Source of the DNA: Synchiropus splendidus
Lineage: Eukaryota; Chordata; Actinopteri; Syngnathiformes; Callionymidae
Length of the DNA: 64,000 nucleotides
Assembly (NCBI RefSeq): GCF_027744825.2
Contig: NC_071335.1
Span: 10,331,001-10,395,000, forward strand
Direction of reading: 5' to 3'
Part shown: in pieces, positions 27,801 to 46,843 of the stretch
How positions within the stretch are numbered: the first letter of the stretch is position 1
Layout of the letters: every line of letters begins with the position of its first letter
The notes under the pieces: model-generated
The model's input: only the letters and a program-made list of their open reading frames with translations
What the model was told of the DNA's origin: nothing
Databases searched by the model: none
Translations under genes and position numbers: made by a program

Positions 27801-30800
27801 AAAAAGTTCAACCAGGTGCTTGGTGAAGATGAGAAACTCCGAGCACAACTGGATGTACTCATCAGTCCGACATGTTCCTGCAAGCAGGCTGAACTCTGCG
27901 TGGTGAGAAAAGATAGTTCATCTGGAATGCACTCATTAATATTAAAGAAGAATGTAATCACTTCATTGTTGCTTGAATTCCGACAACTCCAACGATAATT
28001 ATAAACTGGTTTTGCATTCTGTTTTGTGAAGACATGAAGTGCTAATTATGCCTCATTAACAACCAGGAACTTCTTGTGTTTTTGGTAAGTGACAATAACA
28101 ACTTTCTGTTTTGTTTTTTTTTTGTTTTTTTTTTTTTTTACAGAGGGAGATCACCCGGAAGCTAACATTCCCCAAACAACCCACCAACCCCTTTCTGGAG
28201 ATGGTCAAGTTCCTGCTGGAACGCATCGCTCCTGTTCACATTGACTCTGAGGCTATCAGGTAGGTCTGTCAACAATTGTCGCACTCTGAACAAAACTGTA
28301 ATATTTTGTATCGAAGCAACTTAATCCAGCTAGTGCAAAACCAGGGACCATAAACATTTGTCCCTGTCAGACGTTGGATTTTAAGTTTTAGATGATGAAT
28401 AACTTTGTTTGCTGCAATTCAGTTTTCTTATGCGATGAGACACCTCGTGGAGTTGTGGTGTCATTACAGCACACTGCTGTTGAATGGAAAAACACTGTAA
28501 GAGCAAACGGCAGCAGGAGGGGTAACCTGTATGTAGCGGCAAACTTCATTTGTTTGAAGAGGATTTTTCCTCCCAAAAGCTCAAAGTGGTAAAATACATT
28601 TTACTCTAAAACATTCAATTCCTCTCCAAAAATGTATTTTTATGAATGAGTGACTGCAATGAAAGATTTGCAATGCACCTTCAGTTCCTGAATAATATTG
28701 CCGATTATTGTATAAGTAAAGAAGTTGTAGGTGTGTCACACTTCACTAACGTTTGAATGCAGATAGTTTACGTAGTGAGATTTAGACAATGTTCTATAGG
28801 AATTGTACATCTCCATGGGATGCATAAATTAGTTTATTTTTATGTGCTTTGTCTGTCAGCGCTCTGGTTAAACTGCTGAACAAGTCTGTTGAGGGCACGG
28901 CAGACGATGATGACGAGGGCGTGACACCTGACACGGCCATCCGTGCAGGACTAGAGCTCCTCAAGGTACTGTGCCGGCATCGATAATGTGCAAAATGGCT
29001 TTTCTGCAGTGCTTTGAACTGCTTGATATGTCTGAGACTGATTGTCGAAATGTACCTTTCTGTCTAGGTCCTGTCGTTCACCCACCCTACGTCATTCCAC
29101 TCGGCAGAAACTTACGAGTCTTTACTTCAGTGTTTGAAGATGGAAGACGACAAAGTGGCTGAGGCCGCCATCCAAATATTTCGGAACACAGGTCAAAAGA
29201 TCGAGACAGAACTTCCGCAAATCAGATCGTAAGTAACGTTGAAAGCGTCACATTGACTCATCACTGTTTCCTCCATCTGTATGACTATTGATCTGAAAGT
29301 GACGAATGACGAAGTTGCTGTTCACCGTTTACAGCACTCTCATTCCCATCCTGCATCAAAAAGCCAAGAGGGGGACGCCTCACCAGGCCAAGCAGGCTGT
29401 ACACTGTATCCACACTATCTTCAACAACAAGGAGGTGCAGCTTGCCCAGATATTTGAGGTGAGCCATCTATCTAATAGCGTCTCAGAATATTTAACGTCA
29501 AGCCTCTTCCACATTACCGTCCTCCCTACCATGTAGTCGTAAATATGACTGTTAACTGTTTTCTTGACTTCCTCAGCCTCTGTCACGGAGTCTGAATGCA
29601 GATGTGCCTGAGCAACTCATCACTCCGCTCGTGTCCTTGGGCCACATCTCCATGTTGGCTCCAGATCAGTTTGCTTCACCAATGAAATCTATTGTCGCCA
29701 ACTTCATCGTCAAGGACTTGCTCATGAACGACAGGGTGGGTTAAACCGTAACTGATTATTGCCTCACCTCACTTAAAAATCAACAAAGTTTGATATATAA
29801 ATCTCAATGTTTTATTTAAAATAAGATTTTATTTTCTTCTTGTGTCTAGTCGATTGGAAACAAGAATGGAAAGCTGTGGACCACTGATGAGGAGGTGTCA
29901 CCTGAGGTTTTAGCCAAGGTCTGATTTGCAGTTATTATTATTATTATGCTCTAACATCCATGCTCTGGCCCAGTGACTGATTCTCGTTGATTCTCCTCCA
30001 GGTGCAGGCCATTAAACTGCTGGTGCGCTGGTTGTTAGGAATGAAAAACAACCAGTCAAAATCCGCAAACTCCACCCTGCGCCTGCTCTCTGCCATGCTG
30101 GTCAGTGAGGGTGACCTTACAGAGCAGAAGAAGATCAGGTATAGTGGTTATTATTGTTGTGATTGTGTAACACATTAAACCACATTCATTATAATTGTTT
30201 TGGGGCAATACAGTAAATAACTGTGTAAATGTATTAATTCAGGTAGTTCGATGCAGTATCTTGAAAGCTAGGTTTGATATAGGGCTGTACAATAATGGTA
30301 CCTAAGCAGCGTTTCCCCTTTAATACTTCCATTGATGCGGTCCTACGGGGACCAATGGAGTTTTAAACATTGCACGACATTACAGCCAACGTGGTGGAAA
30401 GTTACCGTTCCCGTAGAACAGCTCTTCAACTTGTTCTTTTATTACATTAGCTCAAAAACCTTGGCATCCAACTCCCATCAACACATCATGTCATTTTCTC
30501 TCTCCTCTCTCTGCGCGGATTCATCATCATCTCAATCTCTTTCGCTCTCAGCACGGTCTCGGACCAATGCGCGGCCACTGAGACACGGGCAGGCGCATTA
30601 CAACAGGCTCTTAAGTCTCTCGCACACGCATTTTTAACCACTTTGTACGATGGGACATGCAGTCATTTAATGCTACTATAATGTATTGGGGCTGGCTAAT
30701 GTCAAAGAGCCGATTTATGGTTTATTTTTTGTCTGTGAAAGTCACTCACGATTGGTCAAAATGTGAGAGAGAGCAAGAGACAGAGCCTAGTGGTGCCGTT

Positions 30801-33800
30801 TTTAGAGCTGGACAAGTGAAGAAACTGAGAAACAATTTACAGTGTAGTCCAGGGGTCACCAAACTGTCCCAGAAAGGTCCACAGTGGGTGCAGTTTTTTG
30901 TTCCAACCAATGATGCACTCACAGCTTCACCAACCAGGTTATCTGTAAACTGGTGCCAAGTATCAATTTGACACCTGATTGGTTAAACTGTGTGTGCTTG
31001 ATTGGTTGGGACAAAAACCCACTGCAGCCCTTTCTGGAACAGTTTGGTGACCCCTGGTGTAGTCTGTGAAAGAAACGTATTTGTCTTTGATTTTTTTTCC
31101 CCAACAACGCAGGCAGGTCATGCTACGGTGGCCTCAAGTGGACAAAATGAAAGTCTCACAATAGATGGATCCCTGATGGATCAGTCAGTCTGAGAAAGAC
31201 TCAATAATGTAGTAGAATTGTTCTGCTGATGTCCAGCGTCTGTGTAATGTGACTAGGTAATATCAAGGTGTGAGTAAACTTGTATGTGAAGATTCTTGGT
31301 ATACATTTTGAATATCATACATTATTATCAGTTAAACATATATTAAATAAATCTGTATGGTTCAAAGACAATAGAAAGCTGTTATTTCTAGGGATACTGC
31401 GATCAGGATTTTTGCTTCTGATCACTGACACCGCTCACATGGATCAACCATGAATTTGTTATCAGAAGAAACTTCTGTGTTCATGATGTGAAAAAAATTA
31501 ACCATTAAATTCGGCCATGGTTTATATACCTCTTCAAGGAGGGGGACAAATAGCATGTAGTGCTAGCAATGCAGCAACTATTCTGTCAAAAGGACAACTG
31601 AAAAGACATTTAATTTGATGTGGGACGGAGCAGTTTGGTGAATCTCTTGAGACGTTACTGTGTCCGTGAAATATTTACATTGTAGCAGCATTTATTAACT
31701 GGATTTATGAAAATTTCCACTCCGGACAATTTCAAATCACAGATTCAGGTGGCTAATGAACGCTGCCCCCGACTCCAAAACCACAACAGATTTGGTTGTT
31801 TCCGTCTCAGTCATAAAAGACACCTGAGAAAGGCTGGTCATCTAGCTCTGTGAAATTCACAATTATTTTTTGGGCAATTTGCTTAGTGTTCCTGCTGCTG
31901 AGGATCCACCGGTCTCACTTTCACAAGCCTGGAAAACTCTCCATGCTACGTCAAGTGCTGGTGCTTTAAATGGCATATTTAATTTGAAGCGCATTTTCCC
32001 CTCACATGTGCTGCAGGATGCAAACTTAAGATAACAGATTGAAAGGGGAGACATGGTGCTGCTGCCTTTCTAGTTATTTCAATTCACACATTTTCCATTA
32101 CTCAATGTGAATTATGCAATTAGCTAAATTCCCATCTCGGTTTTCTAAACATTTCTAAACGGTCACCATAGCCAACATGGACCTATCGTGAGGTTGCCAC
32201 CCTCCATACAGAAAACTAGGGGAAACACTGCTAAGGGACTTTGGCAGTACATTAATTACAAAGGTGACATGTTTGCCTGGCAACATTAAAGACTCTCGTC
32301 CGTACCAGTGTTTTCTGCTCTTATATGTCCATAGCCTAACAGCCTTAACTGAATATTTTTACAGCAATCAGAGCAAATACTTTTACTACATCTAATACAT
32401 TTATACAGATTCAAATTTGATGCATTATTTTGGCTACATTCTTTAGCCATTTGTGTGATGCAACAAAAATATGTGTCCATTTTTCAAATCGTTTCACTGA
32501 TTACAGGTATTGATGTTTTAATTTCTGTTTGAATTTTCTCTTCAATTGTTTTCTTGTGTCTTTCTCCCAAAAGTAAATCGGACATGTCCAGGTTGAGACT
32601 GGCTGCAGGAGGAGCCATCATGAAGCTGGCGCAGGAGCCCTGTTACCATGACATCATCACCCCAGAGCAGTTCCAACTGTGTGGACTTGTCATAAACGTC
32701 AGTCATATATTATATTTGTCTTCATTTCCTTGTCACCAAGGCCACGTGTTCTCGGACCTTGTCGTAGAAGTGGTGATTAATAGAGCTTTGATGTATTTCG
32801 GCTTCAGTGAAAATTTCTTTTTTAATAATTTGGACTTAAGAAAACGTATGAGAGTGAATCGATGGCCTTTTCTGTTCCAGAAATGTGTTACATCCATGCT
32901 TTGTCCGACCACCGGGTCATCCATGAGAAAGAAATAATACACCCCCTGACAAAGGACGCAGCTAACGTGTGTGCAATTTCTCTTTGTTTTAGGACGAGTG
33001 CTACCAGGTCCGTCAAATCTTTGCTCAGAAGTTGCATGTGGCTCTTGCCAAACTGGCGCTGCCTTTGGAGTATCTGGGGATCTTTGCTCTGTGTGCCAAA
33101 GACCCAGTGAAGGAGCGCCGTGCCCACGCCCGACAGTGCCTGCTCAAAAACATTTCAGTCCGCAGAGAGTATATCAAGCAAAACCAAATTTCTCAGGGTA
33201 GGAGTCCAATCTGCACACGCTCACTCCTTCTATTACCTTCACCAATTACATTTGTGTTTCCCTTCTGCTAGACAAACTTGTCTCCTTCCTACCCGAGTAC
33301 GTTGTTCCTTATATGATCCACCTTTTGGCTCATGACCCGGATTTCACAAAACCACAGGATTATGATCAGCTCAAAGATGTGAAAGAGTGAGTCGTTCGCT
33401 TTGTTGAGCTTGATTTTGCCATGAGAAACAAAAAATACTATCGGACCTATTGGTTTTCTTAGGTGCCTGTGGTTCATGTTGGAGGTGCTGATGACCAAGA
33501 ACGAGAACAACAGTCACGCTTTCCTCCGAAAGATGGTCGAGAATATCAAACAGAGTAAAGACGCACAGTGTCCCGAAGATGCAAAAGCCAATGAGGTAAA
33601 ATCCCAAAAAGATTTTTACGTGGTGTATTCCCTCCTCTGAGCTGTTTTTTTTTTTGTTGTTTGTGCTTTCAGAAGCTCTATGTGGTCTCTGATGTGGCTC
33701 TCTTCGTCATCGCCAACAAGAGCACTGCCTGTCACTTGGATTCACCAAAGGACCCGGTTCTACCCTCAAAGTTCTTTCTATTGCAGGACAAGGTAATGTT

Positions 33801-34680
33801 TGAAATTCTCACACTCTCTGTGTTTCAAAATGGGGGGAGGGGGACTTTCACAAAGTACACTGCTGGTTGCAAACAACAGTACCACAAATGCTGATTCTTG
33901 TGGTGACATATAACAAACATGCAACATTGCTGGAAGTTCAGTGCTAGCTTTAGAGCATCTTTAGTACCGGGCTTTAGAGCAAGGCTGCTCACCAGTCTGT
34001 CTGGACCAAACCCTGAATTCTCAGCAATGGCAGAAGTAGGTGGTGGGGAGGAATGGAACCTGCAGGGTTCCAATCCCCACCGGACATGTAGCCCAGGTGA
34101 AGCCGTTGTTTTCTCATTCACGCTAGGATTGCCACCTTGCACAGTATGTGCTGTGTTCTCTGCACGACTGAATGATAATGACTTTGACTGTGAATAATTT
34201 ATGGAACACATGACACAAGATTAGTTCAGGTGTGTCCGTCTTTGAGTCTCACTCGCTACTAATGTCACTATAGAGAGTTCCATGTATAAAAAAATGCATT
34301 CAGAGTCTATGACGTAATGGTTATGTCTTTCAGAGTGAATAGTCACTCAAGTCAACACAAAGTACTTTGTTATGAATCCTGCAATGTGACAGTTTAAGCT
34401 GCAATATTTAACTTTGACTCTAAATGTTCTAAGAGAGACACCAATAACAGCCAGTCCTATTGCTCATTTTCCTCATTGGTCAAACCTTCTTTATCTGGCC
34501 TTGAGTCAACTGCAAGCTGCTTGTGTGAGATGTGTATTTAAACTTACTTATTTATGCCAAACACTTCCTATACACCTCAACAAAGCATGATGTTTTCACA
34601 CACTGTTTCAAATCTAATGTAAATGCTGCCAAAGCCCTCGTAAAGTCCCTTAGGCTGTAGGCCCCAATACAGGGACCTGA

Positions 34681-34724
<44 letters not shown>

Positions 34725-35620
34725 ACAATGTGCAATGAATGTGATGGAAGGGGAAGCTTTTTGACATTTTGATGAATCAAGGTCAGAATATCTGTTTAAC
34801 TTCCTGCTCTTTGGACTTCTTCAGGACTTCAAAAATGATAAAGAATATCTGTCGGCAGAGATGAAACAAACGCTGCTCACTGGAAAGGTGAGTAGAAGGT
34901 TTCATTGTGCCACACTTGTATTAGGGTTTAGGCCAGAGTGTAAACCAAGCGCTCATGTCCTTCCAACAGCCCAAACCGGCCCCTGTGTTGGCGACGGTGA
35001 ACAAAACTATAATGGTACAAGGGAGAAAGATCTTTAAGACCACCACCATCACCACGGACACCACCAGTAACACCAGCAGCAACTCGTCTCCACTCAGCTC
35101 CTCAGCCATCAACAAGAACAGGTTGGTGCAACATTGAAGTCGAGCAGAAAGCAGCAGCTGTTGCCTCAATGTTCCTCTCTTCTGTCCTCTCTGAAGTAAA
35201 AGCGTGACACATGCAGAGTCGATGGCTAGTCAGACTAGGGAAAACAATGAGAACCCTGTGATCAAGAAGGTGGAGGTGAAGAAGGTGGAGGTGAAGAAAG
35301 TGGAGGTGAAGAAGGTGAGTTCAGTTTGAACGCCCACTCCTTGTTGAACTATCTGCTGACTGTTTTCCCGGCGTCTGTCTCAGATGCAGGCTGTGGACGG
35401 GGTGCAAGGTGAAAAACCACCTGCCAAAAGACGAGGCCGCCCACCCAAAACTCCGACAGGAGCCGACAAGGCTGGAGGAGCTGCCACGCCGACCGCCACT
35501 GGCGCTGGCCGAGGCAGGAAGCGGGCAGCTGAGTCCAACTCTTCAGCAGATGCCACCAAGATTTCAAAACTGCAGCAAAACGAGGAAGGGACAAATCGAC
35601 AGATGGACTTGCAGAGGTGA
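12869..35620 (+). CDS. pds5a: Sister chromatid cohesion protein PDS5 homolog A
   Basis: Thirty-one coding exons total 3885 nt, about 1294 aa (human 1337): 12869-12982, 21869-22072, 22175-22261, 22344-22441, 23049-23175, 24026-24106, 24210-24350, 25129-25244, 25676-25770, 25856-26001, 26374-26525, 26600-26713, 26830-26911, 27009-27057, 27763-27902, 28144-28259, 28860-28965, 29068-29228, 29335-29458, 29577-29735, 29850-29918, 30002-30138, 32574-32697, 32993-33197, 33272-33386, 33463-33595, 33673-33792, 34825-34887, 34970-35121, 35197-35314, 35384-35620. PDS5A is a HEAT-repeat scaffold that binds cohesin with WAPL, sororin or ESCO and controls its release and maintenance. The HEAT body is nearly identical to vertebrate PDS5A ([59 protein letters not shown]). 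The tail is divergent and basic, with an AT-hook-like [10 protein letters not shown] (about residues 1231-1240) and the PDS5A-type ending DLQR. Synteny with N4BP2, UBE2K and SMIM14 supports PDS5A over PDS5B. Confidence 0.96.
13905..14005 (-). mobile_element. L2/Maui-type LINE (or L2-tailed SINE) 3' tail fragment
   Basis: The segment around CCGCTTAGTCCTGTTCAGGG and GCCTATCCCAGCTGTCATTG is the widespread teleost L2-type 3' tail, here in minus orientation in PDS5A intron 1. Only the end of the element remains. A longer copy of the same family lies at 27437-27722. Confidence 0.65.
15165..16017. mobile_element. hAT-like relic, left-end family shared with 16141-17206
   Basis: The start, around GATGGCAAAAATGAT and then CGATTATTGAACAACTTAAG, matches the start of the neighbouring element at 16141 with moderate divergence. 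The other end has CCAGCTCTAG, which resembles an inverted TAGRGCTGG terminus. No transposase is left. The boundaries are approximate, and the class is inferred from terminus style. Confidence 0.45.
16141..17206. mobile_element. Non-autonomous hAT-like transposon relic
   Basis: The left end reads TAGGGCTGGGCGATTA and the right end is its inverse, TTATCGCCCAGGCCTA. This is a familiar fish DNA-transposon terminus. I see no clear target-site duplication. The interior contains no usable open frame. An inverted, diverged copy of the interior lies at about 20,420-20,990. Confidence 0.6.
17760..18764. mobile_element. hAT-family non-autonomous element, about 1 kb, with decayed 8-bp target duplication
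   Basis: The termini are TAGGGATGCACCAATGCC and the inverse of TGGGGATGCACTGATCCA. The flanks, GCTCAGAC (17752-17759) and GCTCTGAT (18765-18772), match at 6 of 8 positions, consistent with an old hAT 8-bp duplication. The interior has several short frames but nothing recognisable as transposase. The element is intronic in PDS5A. Confidence 0.6.
19380..21860. repeat. Repeat-rich remainder of PDS5A intron 1
   Basis: Apart from the inverted copy at 20,420-20,990, this part of the intron has several diverged repeat-like segments: around 19,390-19,570 (GCAGGAACC and AGAACCTTTTT motifs) and 19,600-19,980. I cannot classify them. Open frames here, including one of 130 codons on the minus strand at 21,194-21,586, do not resemble any protein I know. 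No exon was found. Confidence 0.4.
20420..20990. repeat. Inverted copy of the 16.4-17.1 kb element interior
   Basis: Matching the reverse complement of about 16,370-17,125, this stretch shares CTCAAGGAAGTC, AACATGAAAGAGTGTT, GGAAACAAGCTG and ATAAAATCAGATGTTTATC in the same order. It lies about 3.3 kb from the first copy within PDS5A intron 1, so the two can pair as intronic arms. I could not define termini of its own. Confidence 0.6.
23219..23853. mobile_element. hAT-like relic in PDS5A intron 5
   Basis: The left end, TTAGGGATGCATGATCC, and the right end, GGTCCTATCTCTA, are imperfect inverted repeats of the fish TAGGGATGCA type. The interior contains the segment CCGATCCGCCAAAAACTATT. No target duplication is convincing and no transposase is seen. 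Confidence 0.45.
24400..25060. repeat. Unclassified repeat-like filler in PDS5A intron 7
   Basis: The intron between exons 7 and 8 contains a stretch with AGGAACG, GCAGGAACCAG and GGTTCCTACAGTGTGAAAGC that resembles the 19.4 kb segment of intron 1. I see no protein similarity and no clear termini. Confidence 0.3.
27437..27722 (-). mobile_element. L2/Maui-type element 3' tail with tRNA-like SINE head
   Basis: On the minus strand this reads as the common teleost repeat: a Pol III B-box-like GGTTTGATTCTTGG, then TTTTCTCCGGGTACTCCGG, TTTCCTCCCACAGTCCAAAG, GACTGGCGACCTGTCCAGGG, and a CTGAACAGGCCTAAGCGGTA tail. The B-box-like head plus L2-like tail suggests a SINE mobilised by an L2 LINE. It occupies most of PDS5A intron 14. 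The family name is from memory. Confidence 0.7.
30307..32230. mobile_element. hAT element, 1924 bp, in PDS5A intron 22
   Basis: The termini CAGCGTTTCCCCT and the inverse of CAGTGTTTCCCCTA are typical hAT ends. The sequence CTAAG directly flanks both sides (30302-30306 and 32231-32235), so the target duplication is 5 bp as seen. It carries a nested 207-bp MITE (30850-31056) and a segment similar to the 4265-4913 element (about 31,880-32,040, minus). No intact transposase is visible. It explains the unusually long intron between exons 22 and 23. Confidence 0.75.
30850..31056. mobile_element. Nested hAT MITE with perfect 8-bp target duplication
   Basis: The element opens CAGGGGTCACCAAACTGT and closes with its inverse, ACAGTTTGGTGACCCCTG after a one-base difference. 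It is flanked by GTGTAGTC at 30842-30849 and again at 31057-31064. The two halves are largely inverted copies, giving a foldback. It inserted into the older element at 30307-32230. Confidence 0.85.
33950..34200. mobile_element. Possible tRNA-derived SINE in PDS5A intron 27
   Basis: An A-box-like TGGCAGAAGTAGG at about 34,027 and a B-box-like GGTTCCAATCCCC at about 34,064-34,076 are spaced as in tRNA-derived promoters. A non-tRNA body follows. I could not fold a tRNA cloverleaf, so this is not called as a tRNA gene. The family is unknown. Confidence 0.4.
34681..34722. repeat. (ATT)n microsatellite
   Basis: About fourteen ATT units lie in the PDS5A intron before exon 28. On the minus strand they produce a spurious poly-Asn frame. 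Confidence 0.95.
35261..35314 (+). repeat. In-frame 15-bp coding minisatellite in PDS5A exon 30
   Basis: A unit encoding KKVEV is repeated three times ([19 protein letters not shown]) at the end of exon 30, and the last unit runs into the donor. It adds a lysine/valine/glutamate patch just before the AT-hook exon. I do not recall it in human PDS5A. Confidence 0.85.
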
Positions 35621-36850
35621 GCACTTCAAGTCGAACTCACACAAACCATCTTGTTATCAAGGAGCAACTGAGAAGCAAACCCTTATAATGGTATTGTGTC
35701 GGCAGCTGATGTCGCTCATCACACAGAGCACCTCTGCATATTGTCACTATTCCTCACAGCAGGGATGTTTGGGTGAGCTGACAGAGAGCTTCAGATATGC
35801 TCTCAGGGAGCAGACCAGATCCAAAATGAAAAATGGAAAAAGCTGAGCGAAGTTGCTGTGAGTAGTGAAGCTGTAGACGCTAGGAGGACAGGCTTTTCTT
35901 TTCCCTGTGACTTTGACACTGTAGACACCTTCTCATTTCTTGCAAATAGTGTCAGGAACCACTGTCTCTCCACGGTCAGTGATGAATAACACAGGACATG
36001 CAAAGACACAGGTTTTGATGTCTATTGTTTCTTTGAGCTGGGCAGTGGTTTCTGAGGTACAAATAAATCACTTGTTCTGATGGCAGTCTTCTCAGAGGTT
36101 GGCATTTGGTCAGCGGGGGTAGTTTATTTTAGTATGTTCAAGTTAAAAAGAAAAATTCAGGGCAGAGAAGCTTTGACTCACACTGTTGTGCTAGAGAGAA
36201 GTGGCCAACACAACATGGATGAAAGCTCAAGGGTGAAAGCTAGTATGTGAGAAGTTCACTTTTTCTGTGAATCACAAAAGTTGAGCCTCTGTCCTATTTC
36301 CTTGTCTTCCAGGTAAAGCGACTGCTGAGAACATGCTGTTTGGAGAGCGGGCGGACTCTTCCTCATACTGCCCAACTCTTTGTACCACAACTCTTAAAAC
36401 TTTCCGGGACACATGGACCTTTCTTACACACAAGCAACCATACATACATACACACGCACACACACACACACACCACTGACATCCTAGTTGGTTTTAAACA
36501 CCTTGTAGTTAACAATTGAAGCCCGTTGTATGTAGGTCTTACTACTTATAAGTTCCTTTCATGTCTCCTTTCGCTTCTTTTTTGGAGCATTTTTAAGAAA
36601 AAGAAAAGCTGACAATTTTACAAAGGTTTTAATCTGGATACGATTGATGCTTATTAAATTTGTTGAGAGGAAAAAGTCTGCCTCCTGATGTTTCCCTCGT
36701 CTTGCAGAGCCACAGATGCGACCTGTAACAGTGATGCATATCAGATCATCCATCCTGTGTGAGGTGGAAAAAGGACTTGGATCAAATTTGATTTAAGATT
36801 TTTAATCAAACATGACGGTGTCACAATAAATAACCATGCTTTTTATACAG
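35617..36850 (+). other. PDS5A 3' end: optional terminal intron and 3' UTR
   Basis: The terminal codon and stop can be made in two ways. Read straight through, AGG-TGA stops at 35618-35620. Alternatively a donor after 35616 (GTGAGC) splices to an acceptor at 36311-36312, where G plus TAA also gives Arg-stop. Both give the same protein. The 3' UTR then runs to AATAAA at 36825-36830. A CA-rich microsatellite lies at about 36443-36475. Confidence 0.6.
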
Positions 36851-37855
36851 GTGATGCTTGTTTCCACTGAAACAAGAATATAAATCTCAATCCGACAGAA
36901 ATGCAAGAGACCGTTCATTTCTGCTTCATCATCGTGCAAAACGGTTTCTACACTTTCCTTTTCTTACAAAATATAGATCCTGCCAACGGTGCACTCTTAA
37001 GTGAGAACATGGCTCTTCATCAAATCCCTATTTACAAGGAAACGGTGTGATGTCATCAAGTGTCGCCTAGATTACAGTACATCTTTGATATGTTGAATGA
37101 AAACATGTCATGCAGGGTTTCAGCCTCCACTCCAAAATCAGAGTTTGATTTGGCCGAGCAGTAAAGCAAGTTTGGATGATAAGATATTGCAGCGTCACTG
37201 AAATCCAACATCTGGACACCAATGATCTAGAAAAATATATCAACCGGCAAACTGGAAAGGGGTTGAAGTCATCAAGCTGTGGGGCCCAAATTAAATAAAG
37301 CAACAAACATTCAGTAAAAGATTAAAATGTCTGTGCAAGAAGGCTTCAAAAACAAAGGTTTTCTTACAAAGTATAAAGTAAATGCAACCGTGTGTTACTC
37401 AGCAAGACGTATTTCATGATCCAAACCTTCTCACGTCATTTCGATAAGAAAGCATCTCATTGTCCTTCCAAAATGTACAGTTGGCCATATTTACAGACGT
37501 GGCGATCCAGCAAACCTCTGCAGATGATTGAAGCGTCGATATTTTACACAGATCATGCAGAAAACGATCCAGTCAAGTGTTGAGAGTCTGAAGAGACAAT
37601 TGTTGTGAGCCATCGCTGAAGGAGCGAGAGCTGCCATGGATTTGACTTCCTCGTCTCACTCTGAAGATTCCCGTCGCTGCAGTCTTGGAGGGCAGAGAAC
37701 AGGAGAAGCGCCTCAGACTGAGGGACGTGATGGAGTAGGAGTCATGCTCACTCAGCAGCTCATGAGTTTGTGGGCTTGGGATTCCGTGATGAATGGGACA
37801 AGGTGGGGGGTGATGATGAAGCAGAATGTTTGGAATCCTCACATTTGGCAGAGAC
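36851..37855 (-). other. UBE2K 3' UTR region
   Basis: This stretch lies between the UBE2K stop and the PDS5A poly(A) signal. I found no minus-strand AATAAA here; ATTAAA variants occur near 36801-36806, inside the PDS5A 3' UTR, so the two transcripts may overlap. An open frame at 37573-37842 (minus) is low-complexity and is not called. Confidence 0.4.

Positions 37856-46843
<8,988 letters not shown>

Noticed and set aside
34020..34095. Possible tRNA gene
   Set aside because: A- and B-box-like stretches are present, but I could not form a cloverleaf with an anticodon arm, so it is treated as a SINE head.
34552..34767. Minus-strand frame with a poly-Asn run
   Set aside because: It is a translation of the ATT microsatellite in a PDS5A intron.
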